NCBI GenBank assembly: GCA_024364735.1 | Contig: JAGFNQ010000844.1 | Coordinates: 234,396 to 298,395, forward strand | DNA from: Boesenbergia rotunda | Lineage: Eukaryota > Streptophyta > Magnoliopsida > Zingiberales > Zingiberaceae | Direction: 5' to 3' | DNA: 64,000 bases | Shown here: positions 10,606 through 20,238 of the stretch, one piece after another | How the letters are laid out: each line of letters begins with the position of its first letter | Position numbering within the stretch: the first letter of the stretch is position 1 | Program-made: the position numbers and the translations under genes | The notes under the pieces: generated by a model | Database searches by the model: none | What the model was told of the DNA's origin: nothing | The model's input: the letters and a program-made list of their open reading frames with translations, nothing else

Positions 10606-12513
10606 TGTTGATACAGTTTGGCCCGGTTGTTATTTAGGTGTTTGACAATAATTTAAGTTTGGTTGAGCGAATTTGGGTTAAAGTCCTGGTCGGGGACTGG
10701 GCATGAAATCCCGGTGAGTGAAGCTGGGTCCTGGTGAGTGAAGCCAGGTGATGGAAATCCCGGTGAGTGAAGCCAGGTGTTGGAAATCCCGGTGAGTGAA
10801 GCCGGGTCCTGGTGAGTGAAGCCAGGTGTTGAAAAGTCCTGATTCGGAAGAGGTGGGTGAAAAGTCCTAGCTTAGAGGGCTAGGTGAAAAGTCCTAGCTT
10901 GGAGGGCTAGGTGAAAAGTCTCATCTTGGAGAGTTAGGTGAAAAAGTCCTGGCTTGGAGGGTCAAGTGTCTAGCTTGGAGGGCTAGGTTGGATGAAGGTC
11001 TAACTCGGAGGGGTTGGGTGAAAAGTCCTAGCTTGGAGGGCTAGGTGAAAAGTCCTAGCTTGGAGGGCTAGGTGAAAAGTCCTAACTTGGAGGGTTAGGT
11101 GTAAATTCACAACTGGGAGAGTTAGATTGAAAAATCCTTAGCTTGGAGGGCTAAGGTGAATGAAATCCTAGCTTGGAAGGCTAGGTCTACGTCCCTGGAT
11201 CGGTCTGGTGACCGATCAGGGAGTTGGCACGCTGCTCCTTCATGGATCGGTCTGGTGACCGATCCAGCGATGTCTGATCGGTCTGGTGACCGATCAGGGA
11301 GTGTGTGTTTCACTCACTACACAGCTCCTGATCGGTCTGGTGACCGATCAGGGAGCGAACAGTGAGTTGAGTTCCCCTGTTGATCTGCTCCTGATCGGTC
11401 TGGTGACCGATCAGGGATACTACTCAGATCGGTCTAGTGAACGATCATTTGTCGCAAGGTTCTCACTATCACCGATCAGGATGACTCCTGATCGGTCTGG
11501 AAGCAGCCTGATTGGTCTGGTGACCGATCAGGCTGGAGCCTGATTGGTCTGGTGACCAATCAGGCAGGAGCCTGATTGGTCTGGGGACCAATCAGGAGTG
11601 TGCAGAAGACTTCTGGATCGGTCTGGTGACCGATCAGGGTCCTTCCTGATCGGTCTGGTGACCGATCAGGCACAGAACTTTAATTCAAATACGTTGTCAG
11701 AAGCTCTGATCGCGTCTGTTTTCACTGCCGATTCTCTGCTACATCGCTGATTATGTTTGATATGCATTGCTAAGCTTCTATTGGAGTGTGCAGGCTTTAC
11801 AGGGATGATTCAAACATTGGAAGAGAGTCAATGGGAGGCTTTCCTTGGAGCAGGTTTGTTTGTTTCTCCTTCTCAGGTTTCAACGGCAATTGGAGCAGCT
11901 GGCGACTGACGGAGACTCAGCTGGAGAGGAGGTCTTCAGTGGACTGAGTGCTCAGGGAGGTCAGTGGGTTCAGGCTGGCTCAGTGGATGCTGGCGAAGCT
12001 TGTGATGGTGAGCAGAGCTTAAGAGACAAAGCTGGATGCAGAGGAGCGGTGGCGAACAAGTCATAAACTTGGGAAGTTTGGCTGGGCTGTGTTCGTGCTC
12101 TCTGTTGCTTTGTGCTTGAGCTTTCTTGTACATCTTTGTGAGCTTGTCTTCTCGAGTGTCTCGTGTGCTTAACTTGTATCTTCTTGAGATCACTTGTGGA
12201 GAGGTTTCTCCACCGAGGAGGCTGCTACTATCCGGAGTTCACCGGGGCTTGATCTGCCGACGATCAAGGGATCGCCCACCTTACGGGCACGCCAAGGAGT
12301 AGGGGCAAGTTATCCCCGAACCTTGTAAACGATCCTTGTTAGCGATCCTTGGTTTGTATTCTTTGTTTCTACATTTCTGTTAAGATTGTTTCTCTGCGTA
12401 TGCTTTGTTTCCGCTGCTGCTAACTTAAGTGCAGAGAAAGATTTCAAAAGAGCAACTTGTGGGTGTCTGGCTATATTCACCCCCCCCCCTCTCTAGCCAT
12501 CTCGTCACCAACA
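10606..12513 (+). repeat. 5' LTR of element D
   Basis: 1908-bp LTR from TGTTGATACAG to TCACCAACA. U3 is almost wholly repetitive. At 10690-10840 there are dyads CCCGG/CCGGG and CCTGG/CCAGG around the fixed spacer TGAGTGAAG. At 10855-11190 about a dozen units carry arms such as CCTAGC/GCTAGG around TTGGAGG. At 11195-11675 about a dozen dyads have arms CCTGATCGGT/ACCGATCAGG around CTGGTG. Near the 3' end is the block TATTCACCC followed by a C run (about 12473-12490). The copy at 16042 matches with few differences. Confidence 0.92.
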
Positions 12514-12515
12514 AG

Positions 12516-12527
12516 TGGTATCAGAGC
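12516..12527 (+). other. Primer-binding site of element D
   Basis: TGGTATCAGAGC, two bases after the LTR end, is complementary to the 3' end of plant initiator methionine tRNA, the usual primer of Ty1/copia reverse transcription. Confidence 0.9.
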
Positions 12528-12571
12528 TTGGTGCTCTGTTTACGGCTTAACAACTGAGAGTTCTCAACAAG

Positions 12572-14209
12572 ATGGCATTGAGAGAAGGCTTCTCCACCAC
12601 CCGACCTCCTTTCTTTGATGGTGCCGACTTCCAATATTGGAGATCAAAGATGGAATACTATTTGAAGATGGATATCCATACGTGGTTCGCGGTGAAGGAG
12701 GGATTCATCCCTCCTAAGGATGATGAAGGCAAAGAACTTGAGTCATGGAGGTGGACTGCCGAACAAACAAGGAAGAGTGAAGCCGACGCAAAGGCGGTTG
12801 TCACTCTACAATGTGGCATGAACAAAGACCAACTCATCAAGGTTGGTCCCTTCACAAGTGCAAATGACTTGTGTAACAAACTCATAGAGCTCCATGAAGG
12901 CACCCGAGACTCTAGAATTGCCAAGAGGGACTTGTTCCTCAATCAACTCCAAAATCTCTCCATGAAGGAGAATGAGTCGGTAAGTGAGCTCCATAGCCGG
13001 TTCAAGGAAGTCCTTAATGGACTTCATTCAATTGATGAAAAGGTCGAGAATCGCGACCTTGTGAGGTATGTCTTGAAAGAATTTCCAAGGAATGCTTTGT
13101 GGTCATCCATGGTGGATGCCTACAAAGTATCCAAGGATTTATCTATTGTAAAATTAGATGATTTATTTTATGAGATGGAATTGCATGAAATGGCTAACAA
13201 AGGCCCCAAGGAGAAGGGGATTGCCTTAGTTGTAAGGGATCGAGTCACTAAGAAGAAGAAGGAAAAGAAAAAGGAGAAAGAGGTCTCATCATCTTCATCT
13301 TCTTCCGGATCCGAATCCAATTCCGAGGAGGATGGCAGCGGCTCTTCTTCATCCGAAATGGCCAACTTTGTGAGGAGGATGATGCGAAGAGACCGACGTT
13401 TCAAAAGGAGAGGTAACACTAGTGAATTCAAGCTTGATAAGAATAATGCATCTTGCTTTGAGTGTGGTAGGAAAGGGCATTTCAAGAATGAATGTCCGAA
13501 GCTTAAGAAGGAGGAGAAACCCAAAAGAAAAGAAGAGAAATCCAAGAAGAAGAAGAAAGCTTTGAAGGCTTCTTGGGATGAGTCATCCTCTAGTTCATCC
13601 AATGATGAGAAGGAGGAGAAGAACACTCACTGTCACATGGCATTCATGGCACTAGAGGACTCGAGAGAAGAAAGTGATAACGAATCAAGTTCCTCAACCG
13701 CGCCTTCATCATCTTCGGATGATGAAGAGGTAATTTCTCCCGAGTTAGATAAGTGCTATAGAGTTATCACATGTTTAACCAAATTGTTAAAGAAATCTAA
13801 GAATAAGGTTAAGTTATTGAAGTTGGAAGTAAAAGAATTAAAATCCTCTAAGGTTGAGGATATTAATGACTTCCATAATGAATCCCTTGAAAATGAAAAT
13901 AAGGACTTAAGGAGCGAAGTTGAAAATCTCAAGAATGTTCTTGAGAAGTTTTCAACTAGCTCCAAAACTTTAGATATGATTCTTAACTCCCAAAGGGCGG
14001 TGTACAACAAGGTTGGTTTGGGTTACCAACCTAAAGAATCAAGTTTCGCATCATTAATGTCAAGAACCAAATTTAGAGCACAAAATGATTCTAGAGTTCA
14101 AAAAGTTAGAAAGAAAGTGACTAAGGCATGGGTGCCTAAGTCTTTCATTGTTGATGCATTAGGTCCCAATATTTGGGTACCTAAAACCTCTATATTTAGA
14201 ATTATATAG
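12572..14209 (+). CDS. Gag polyprotein of element D
   Basis: Intact 545-residue capsid/nucleocapsid protein. Residues 1-50 match the copia gag N-terminus ('RPPFFDGADFQYWR'). Residues about 60-205 form the UBN2-type gag core ('NQLQNLSMKENESVSELHSRF', 'LVRYVL', 'KLDDLFYEMELHE'). Lys- and Ser-rich linkers follow. A CCHC zinc knuckle (CFECGRKGHFKNEC) lies near residues 294-307, and an acidic Ser-rich stretch and a leucine-rich coiled coil at about 385-470. The ORF ends without entering a protease. The ATG is the first after the primer site and matches the start of the gag of element C. An open frame of this length in an element without pol suggests recent mobility or selection in trans. It packages element RNA into virus-like particles in the cytoplasm. 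Confidence 0.92.
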   Translation: MALREGFSTTRPPFFDGADFQYWRSKMEYYLKMDIHTWFAVKEGFIPPKDDEGKELESWRWTAEQTRKSEADAKAVVTLQCGMNKDQLIKVGPFTSANDLCNKLIELHEGTRDSRIAKRDLFLNQLQNLSMKENESVSELHSRFKEVLNGLHSIDEKVENRDLVRYVLKEFPRNALWSSMVDAYKVSKDLSIVKLDDLFYEMELHEMANKGPKEKGIALVVRDRVTKKKKEKKKEKEVSSSSSSSGSESNSEEDGSGSSSSEMANFVRRMMRRDRRFKRRGNTSEFKLDKNNASCFECGRKGHFKNECPKLKKEEKPKRKEEKSKKKKKALKASWDESSSSSSNDEKEEKNTHCHMAFMALEDSREESDNESSSSTAPSSSSDDEEVISPELDKCYRVITCLTKLLKKSKNKVKLLKLEVKELKSSKVEDINDFHNESLENENKDLRSEVENLKNVLEKFSTSSKTLDMILNSQRAVYNKVGLGYQPKESSFASLMSRTKFRAQNDSRVQKVRKKVTKAWVPKSFIVDALGPNIWVPKTSIFRII

Positions 14210-16041
14210 CATTGATTGAGGGGGAGCATCTATCAACATGGGTTGTTGATGATGGGTGCTCCAAACCATGACCAAGAAAAAATTGTCATTCACATGGTTG
14301 GTTATGGAAAATTCGAATTAAATGCTTTGAGCTTCATTTTCTTAGTTCTTATAACAAGCAATCCTTTGGCTAGTGATTTATGAAATCTCATTTGGGCAAT
14401 AAGAAAAGCTTTCATGCGACATTTGATGATATATCCATGTACAAGATTAAACTAGTTTCAAAATAAACATGGAAAATGACATTACATGGATGGTTTAGAG
14501 AAGCACATAACTTGCCCTTGTCATGACAATTGATTTTATTGTTGCAATTTGTGTTTTCATGCAAGTTATGGTTTATGAAATGTCTTATCTCAAGCCCAAG
14601 TATGCCATGAGTATTTTGTATGTGTTACACATGAATGCATGTTTAAGAACAAGATGAACATATAGTTTGGGTTGATCATTATAAAAATCTCACAAGGCAT
14701 CACCATGAGTTTTAAAATTCACTGTTTAACCTTCTATGACCTAGTGATTCCCTTGTATCAAACTAAGGTTTCTTGATATGATCATGCTTTGATACAAACA
14801 TATTTTGATACTCAAGTTCATGCTTAGAAAATACTATCATGCTCTGACATAAATCATGACATAGATTTTGATTAAGGGAACCCTTAGGACCAAATGGATT
14901 AAAACTATTTGAATTAGGGTTTGGGAATGGTTAAGGGTTGAAACAAATCTATTTCTGAAACTGATCAAGTTTAGAAAACAGTCTGTGTCAGACCTGATCG
15001 GTCCACCGACCGATCAGGACTCACCCTGATCGGTCTGGTAACCGATCAGGAATCATACTGATCGGTCCGGTGACCGATCAGCTCAACACTGATTAGAGAT
15101 ATCAGACTACTCCTCAGTCCGATCTCATTTCATCAAGTTATATCAGATTACCTGATCATTTTGATACAAACAAATCTGATACACACCTGATTATTCCAAG
15201 AACATGAACATACTTGATCATTCATTGGTACAAACCTGGTACTAAGTGAATACAAATTCATTTCTAAGGAATTGTTGAGACTCTTGAACCTCAGAAATTT
15301 TTCTGAAACATCAAGTGTTAAAATGAGGTTTGGCGAATCATACTTGGAATGAAACTTGATTTGATACAAACCTATGTTGGAATGTTCAAATTCATAAGAA
15401 AGGGTTTGTTGAGTCATGACTCTTGTTCATAATGTCGTGTTTCGGAAATTTTTCTGAAATGACGAATATTAATAGAGTCTACACCCCTATTGTGGAATGT
15501 AAATTGTTAATGCAGTCTGATTAGGAATGTATCAGAGTTTCAGGATTTTTTCTGAAATTTGATCGCTCCCCAGACTAATAAGAGATATCTCTGTATCAAG
15601 TAATCAACGAACCTGATTGGTCATGGAGACCATTCAGGATTATGTGTCGGATACAGATGCATTCCTTACTTGTCATATGAAACATATACATGTTTGACCT
15701 TGATATATTTCTGTATATGTTTTCATGTGCAAGTTTACACTTATTGCCGTATGATGCATATACATTATTGCCATGATACATTTATGGTATATGCCTCTCA
15801 TATGCAAAATTTTACCTTTGACTATTTTGGGTTTTGAGAGAGACCCATGTTTGAGGGGGAGGTATGTTCAAACTTAATAACCATACCCTTTTCGATGTTT
15901 GACAAAGGGGGAGAAAATGGCTGATTAAGTTTATGGTTATTATAGGGGGAGGATCATGATTCCCTTATAAGAATTGAACGGACTTCAATTGATTGATACC
16001 TAAACTAAAATCGGGTTGTCAAACAACAAAAAGGGGGAGAT
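14210..16041 (+). other. Non-coding interior of element D with polypurine tracts
   Basis: No ORF of note. Immediately after gag, around 14237-14285, a translation resembling a copia protease start ('TWVVDDGCS' then a stop) is visible, so D probably lost pol by deletion. Three dyads of the LTR type (arms CTGATCGGT) lie at 14995-15081. GGGGGAG-type tracts occur at about 14219, 15854, 15907, 15945 and 16033, the last abutting the 3' LTR. The rest is AT-rich sequence without recognisable content. Confidence 0.8.
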
Positions 16042-17998
16042 TGTTGATGCAGTCTGGCCCGGTTGTTGTTTTGGTGTTTGACAATAATTTAAGTTTGGTT
16101 GAGCGAATTTGGGTTAAAGTCCTGGTCGGCGACTAGGCATGAAATCCCGGTGAGTGAAGTCGGGTCCTGGTGAGTGAAGCCAGGTGATGGAAATCCCGGT
16201 GAGTGAAACCGGGTCCTGGTGAGTGAAGCCAGGTGTTGGAAATCCCGGTGAGTGAAGCCGGGTCCTGTTGAGTGAAGCCAGGTGTTGAAAAGTCCTAATT
16301 CGGAAGAGGTGGGTGAAAAGTCCTAGCTTGGAGGGCTAGGTGAAAACTCCTAGCTTGGAGGGCTAGGTGAAAAGTCCTAACTTTGAGGGTTAGGTGAAAA
16401 GTCCCATCTTGGAGAGTTAGGTGAAAAAGTCCTGGCTTGGAGGGTCAGGTGCCTAGCTTGGAGGGCTAGGTTGGATGAAGGTCTAACTCGGAGGGGTTGG
16501 GTGAAAAGTCCTAGCTTGGAGGGCTAGGTGAAAAGTCCTAGCTTGGAGGGCTAGGTGAAAAGTCCTAACTTGGAGGGTTAGGTGCAAATTCCCAACTTGG
16601 TGAGTTAGATTGAAAAATCCTTAGCTTGGAGGGCTAAGGTGAATGAAATCCTAGCTTGGAAGGCTAGGTCTGCGTCCCTGGATCGGTCTGGTGACCGATC
16701 AGGGAGTTGGCACGCTGCTCCTTCGTGGAACGGTCTGGTGACCGATCCAGCGATGTCTGATCGGTCTGGTGACGATCAGGGAGTGTGTGTTTCACTCACT
16801 GCACAGCTCCTGATCGGTCTGGTGACCGATCAGGGAGCGAACAGTGAGTTGAGTTCCCCTGCTGATCTGCTCCTGATCGGTCTGGTGACCGATCAGGGAT
16901 ACTGCTCAGATCGGTCTAGTGAATGATCATTTGTCGCAAGGTTCTCACTATCACCGATCAGGATGACTCCTGATCGGTCTGGAAGCAGCCTGATTGGTCT
17001 GGTGACCGATCAGGCTGGAGCCTGATTGGTCTAGTGATCGATCAGGCAGGAGCCTGATTGGTCTGGGGACCAATCAGGAGTGTGTAGAAGACTTCTGGAT
17101 CGGTCTGGTGACCGATCAGGGTCCTTCCTGATCGGTCTGGTGACCGATCAGGCGTAGAACTTTAATTCAAATACGCTGTCAGAAGCTCTGATCGCGTCTA
17201 TTTTCACTGCCGATTCTCTACTACATCGCTGATTATGTTTGATATGCATTGCTAAGCTTCTATTGGAGTGTGCAGACTTTACAGGGATGATTCAAACATT
17301 GGAGGAGAGTCAATGGGAGGCTTTCCTTGGAGCAGGTTTGTTTGTTTCTCCTTCTCAGGTTTCAACGGCAACTGGAGCAGCTGGCGACTGACGGAGACTC
17401 AGCTGGAGAGGAGGTCTTCAGTGGACTGAGTACTCAGGGAGGTCAGTGGGTTCAGGCTGGCTCAGTGGATGCTGGCGAAGCTTGTGATGGTGAGCAGATC
17501 TTAAGAAACAAAGCTGGATGCAGAGGAGCGGTGGCGAACAAGACAGAAACTTGGGAAGTTTGGCTGGGCTGTGTTCGTGCTCTTTGTTGCTTTGTGCTTG
17601 AGCTTTCTTGTATATCTTTGTGAGCTTGTCTTCTCAAGTGTCTCGTGTGCTTAACTTGTATCTTCTTGAGATCACTTGTGGAGAGGTTTCTCCACCGAGA
17701 AGGAGGCTGCTACTATCCGGAGTTCACCGGGGCTTGATCTGCCGACGATCAAGGGATCGCCCACCTTACGGGCACGCCAAGGAGTAGGGGCAAGTTATCC
17801 CTGAACCTTGTAAACGATCCTTGTTAGCGATCCTTGATTTGTATTCTTTGTTTCTGTATTTCTGTTAAGATTGTTTCTCTGCGTATGCTTTGTTTCCGCT
17901 GCTGCTAACTTAAGTGCAAAGAAAGATTTCAAAAGAGCAACTTGTGGGTGTCTGGCTATATTCACCCCCCCCCCTCTCTAGCCATCTCGTCACCAACA
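16042..17998 (+). repeat. 3' LTR of element D
   Basis: 1957-bp partner of the LTR at 10606, with the same hairpin fields (16140-16670 and 16678-17155), the same U5 block with a C run near 17966-17975 and the same terminal CACCAACA. By eye the two copies differ by scattered substitutions and short indels, a few percent at most. This suggests a fairly recent insertion, though not as recent as that of element E. Confidence 0.92.
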
Positions 17999-18003
17999 AA
18001 AAG

Positions 18004-18957
18004 AACATAATCAGATGGGAAAAGGTTGAGCACAGCAAACGTGGGGAAATCACCAGTAGGCTCACCGTGACCCCTCGGCCTGGGTTGGCCGAAAAAATAC
18101 TCATAAATATAGTCAGGAGTGACTCCATCGAAGGGGGCCGGTAAAGGATTTTGAAAATATGGGAAGAGCGGAAAATCATTATTTGATCGTCGACAGGCTA
18201 GAAAGGCAGTGAAAGAGGATAAATCAAACTCGAGGTTGGTTCGGGCGACTCGGGTCCTATACCCTGTACCTTCGCCACTGACAAGGTTGTTATAAAACTC
18301 AGAAACCAAATCAAAATTGATTGGCCACTCAAGGAAAAGAATGGAGCCCAGTTCATAGAACTCAATGATTTGTCGCACTGACGGACAGTGTTCGTACACA
18401 AACGCTCAGTCCATAGTTCGACACGGTAGGAGTTTGAAAGTGCGACTGTGAAAGGCCAATGCGTAATGAACATTTTGAAATCTGGCATCAGAAGGAGGTC
18501 GGGATCTAGCAGTTGAAGAGGGAGCCCTGGATCGTGAGGCACCCTCAGCTGGTTCTTTGCCTTTAGAAGATTTCCTAAGGATTGGATAAAAATCATGACA
18601 CCAGATTGGATCAAATGAAGTGAACACAAGATTTTGATCACGTAATCAATTTGAGCATTGGTAAGGTCACGGTACAAGTGGAAAATGATGAACCGAGATT
18701 AAGAGCTTGACAAATAAGATGATCAATTCAGGGTAAGATCACGACACACAAATTTGATCATGACAGAATCACAGGGTTTATCAGTGAGGTTCGATCAAAA
18801 GAAAATAAAGTCGGATTGACAAGATTTAGGTCATGGGAAGGCCACGACACACACCAAAGTGAACCACACAATGAAACATTCAGATTAGTTCACAAATAAT
18901 TATGAAGCTAAGGAAAAATAATAAGGAAAATGATAACTAGACTTACTTAGGTGCCAT
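18004..18957 (-). pseudogene. Extra ORF of Sirevirus C, 5' half, with a putative intron
   Basis: Minus-strand ORF behind pol. The ATG at 18957-18955 opens a four-codon exon ending at 18947, followed by a consensus donor GTAAGT (18946-18941). The acceptor TCCTTAG ends at 18575 and exon 2 starts at 18574 in frame, so the 372-nt intron would split a Lys codon and join a Lys/Ser-rich N-terminus. Exon 2 continues through 'ARFQNVHYALAFHSR' and 'FEYNNL'-like sequence ('DLVSEFYNNLVSGEGTGY') to 18004, where element D is inserted. One in-frame TGA lies at 18408-18406. It resembles the 'putative plant transposon protein' domain family known from retroelement extra ORFs; the role is unknown. An env-like assignment would only be by position. 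Without the intron the frame has no good start. Confidence 0.65.
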
Positions 18958-19329
18958 ATCAGTTGGCTGGTCCGTTAGGGAGAGGAAAACTCAAAAGTCA
19001 CACAAGATGAGAGAACTCGCAGAGATCTTGCAGATTAAACTGGAGCTTGCTTGAGGAGGAGAAGAACCCACAGATCTTCCCGAAAACAACTTGCAAGGAC
19101 CGTAGGAAACAAAGACTTGAGTGCAACCTCACAGAGACGAAGTTGGAGAGGACTTACGGACCTCACAGATCACAAAGAGCTCATAGGGGAGGGCTCGAAG
19201 GAAAACTTCACAGAGGAAACTGGCGCACGAAGAAGGAGATGGAAGGGTTGTTCGGCGCCTAGGGTTGGAGATGAAGGGAGTAGTGAGAGTTAATAGGTTG
19301 GTGGACCGATCCACCAACCAAAATTTAAT

Positions 19330-19690
19330 GCGATCGATCGATCGACCGTTCGATCTTGGAATGCCCAGACCGATCCGGCTTCAGCCTGATCGATCTGGCT
19401 GGGTCATGATCGGTCGAGTGACCGATCAGGCACGCCCCTGATCGGTCTGCCGATCGATCAGTGAGCGAACAGAGAGTTTGCAAGGTTTTCTGTGACCCTT
19501 CTGATCGGTCGGTGGACCGATCACCAAGGGGGCCAGATCGATCCGTGGACCGATCAGATCCAACACAGAATGTTTTTGACAATTTTCGCAGCATAGGTGG
19601 ATCGGTTAGGATGACTGATCAGGCCAACCCCTGATCGGTCTGTGGACCGATCAGCCCTACGCCTGATCGGTATGTGGTCCGATCAGATAT
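19330..19690. repeat. Palindrome island between pol and extra ORF of element C
   Basis: About ten dyads of the LTR class (CTGATCGGT ... ACCGATCAG), but with variable spacers such as CGGTGG, TGTGG and CGAGTG. They lie between the pol stop (20239) and the extra-ORF start (18957). The flanking stretches 18958-19329 and 19691-20238 hold no gene that I can support. The position suggests a regulatory block for the downstream ORF, by analogy with the LTR; this is inference. Confidence 0.75.
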
Positions 19691-20238
19691 TAGAAGTTTT
19701 CTAATATGATTTCAGAAACCTCAGTTTCAGACTTCCCTTCGAGTTCTGAGACAATTTGTTGTAAATTTGCTGATTGTGGAGGTGTTCTCTCAACTAGAAT
19801 TGATCCCTTAACAAGAATCAGAAGTCCGTATGGATTTAACTATCTCTCCATTTTGAACGCAACCACCCAATCAAGTGAAGGCAAAATCAATCAAAACATT
19901 CATCCATGTTAAAACAAGTTTGTATCAAAATAAAGTCTCCAATCAAGTTTCCTTGATTGGAATGTCCAAGTATGATCATGGAGCCAAATACACATGTGCT
20001 ATGCATTGGTTTTCCCCATATTTGGTCAACTTAATGATTATTATCTCGTCAACATAATTCCTCAAGGCATGCATTAACATTTTGAGTAATTAGGTTGATC
20101 CTAACATCTCATCCCATTTCTAGCAAACAAAAACGTTTAGTTAAACCTTATAGTTTATGTGAGATGTCCCCAAGTTGCCCAATTGTTGTTCCCCTACAAT
20201 TTGAAATGATCATGAAGGGTTTTATATGCTTTTCAACC

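Larger units (their letters stand above)
10606..17998 (+). mobile_element. Gag-only Sirevirus-like element D (non-autonomous)
   Basis: Complete 7.4-kb plus-strand element with a perfect 5-bp target duplication AAAAG (10601-10605 and 17999-18003), two LTRs, a primer site matching initiator tRNA-Met, an intact gag ORF and polypurine tracts. Between gag and the 3' LTR there are 1.8 kb with no integrase, reverse transcriptase or RNase H. A decayed protease-like start is the only pol trace. Gag and LTRs are of the same family as element C, so a C-like relative probably supplied the enzymes. This structure fits the class described as terminal-repeat retrotransposons with a GAG domain. It interrupts the extra ORF of C. 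Confidence 0.9.

Noticed and set aside
11156..11543. Open frames rich in repeated Asp-Arg-Ser-Gly and Ile-Gly-Leu-Val-Thr-Asp peptides (also 8172-8679, 16639-16926, 40500-41043)
   Set aside because: They are translations of the GATCGG dyads in several frames and both strands; no start context or family, and they simply follow the repeat.
11195..11680. Regularly spaced short palindromic repeats that could be taken for a CRISPR array
   Set aside because: Spacers are not unique constant-length sequences, the locus is a plant LTR duplicated elsewhere in the window, and no cas-like gene exists.
11845..12193. Small frames in the LTRs of D (11845-12066, 11936-12193 and copies at 17327-17637)
   Set aside because: Lie in the R/U5 region, unlike any known family, and change between the two LTR copies.
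13168..13626. 152-codon minus-strand frame opposite the gag of D
   Set aside because: Antisense of Lys- and Ser-rich gag codons, Phe/Leu/Ser-rich by composition, with no family resemblance.
9829..18957. Calling the extra ORF of C an envelope gene
   Set aside because: No signal peptide, transmembrane segment or coiled-coil fusion pattern is visible; the resemblance is to plant transposon-associated proteins, so only the position is env-like.
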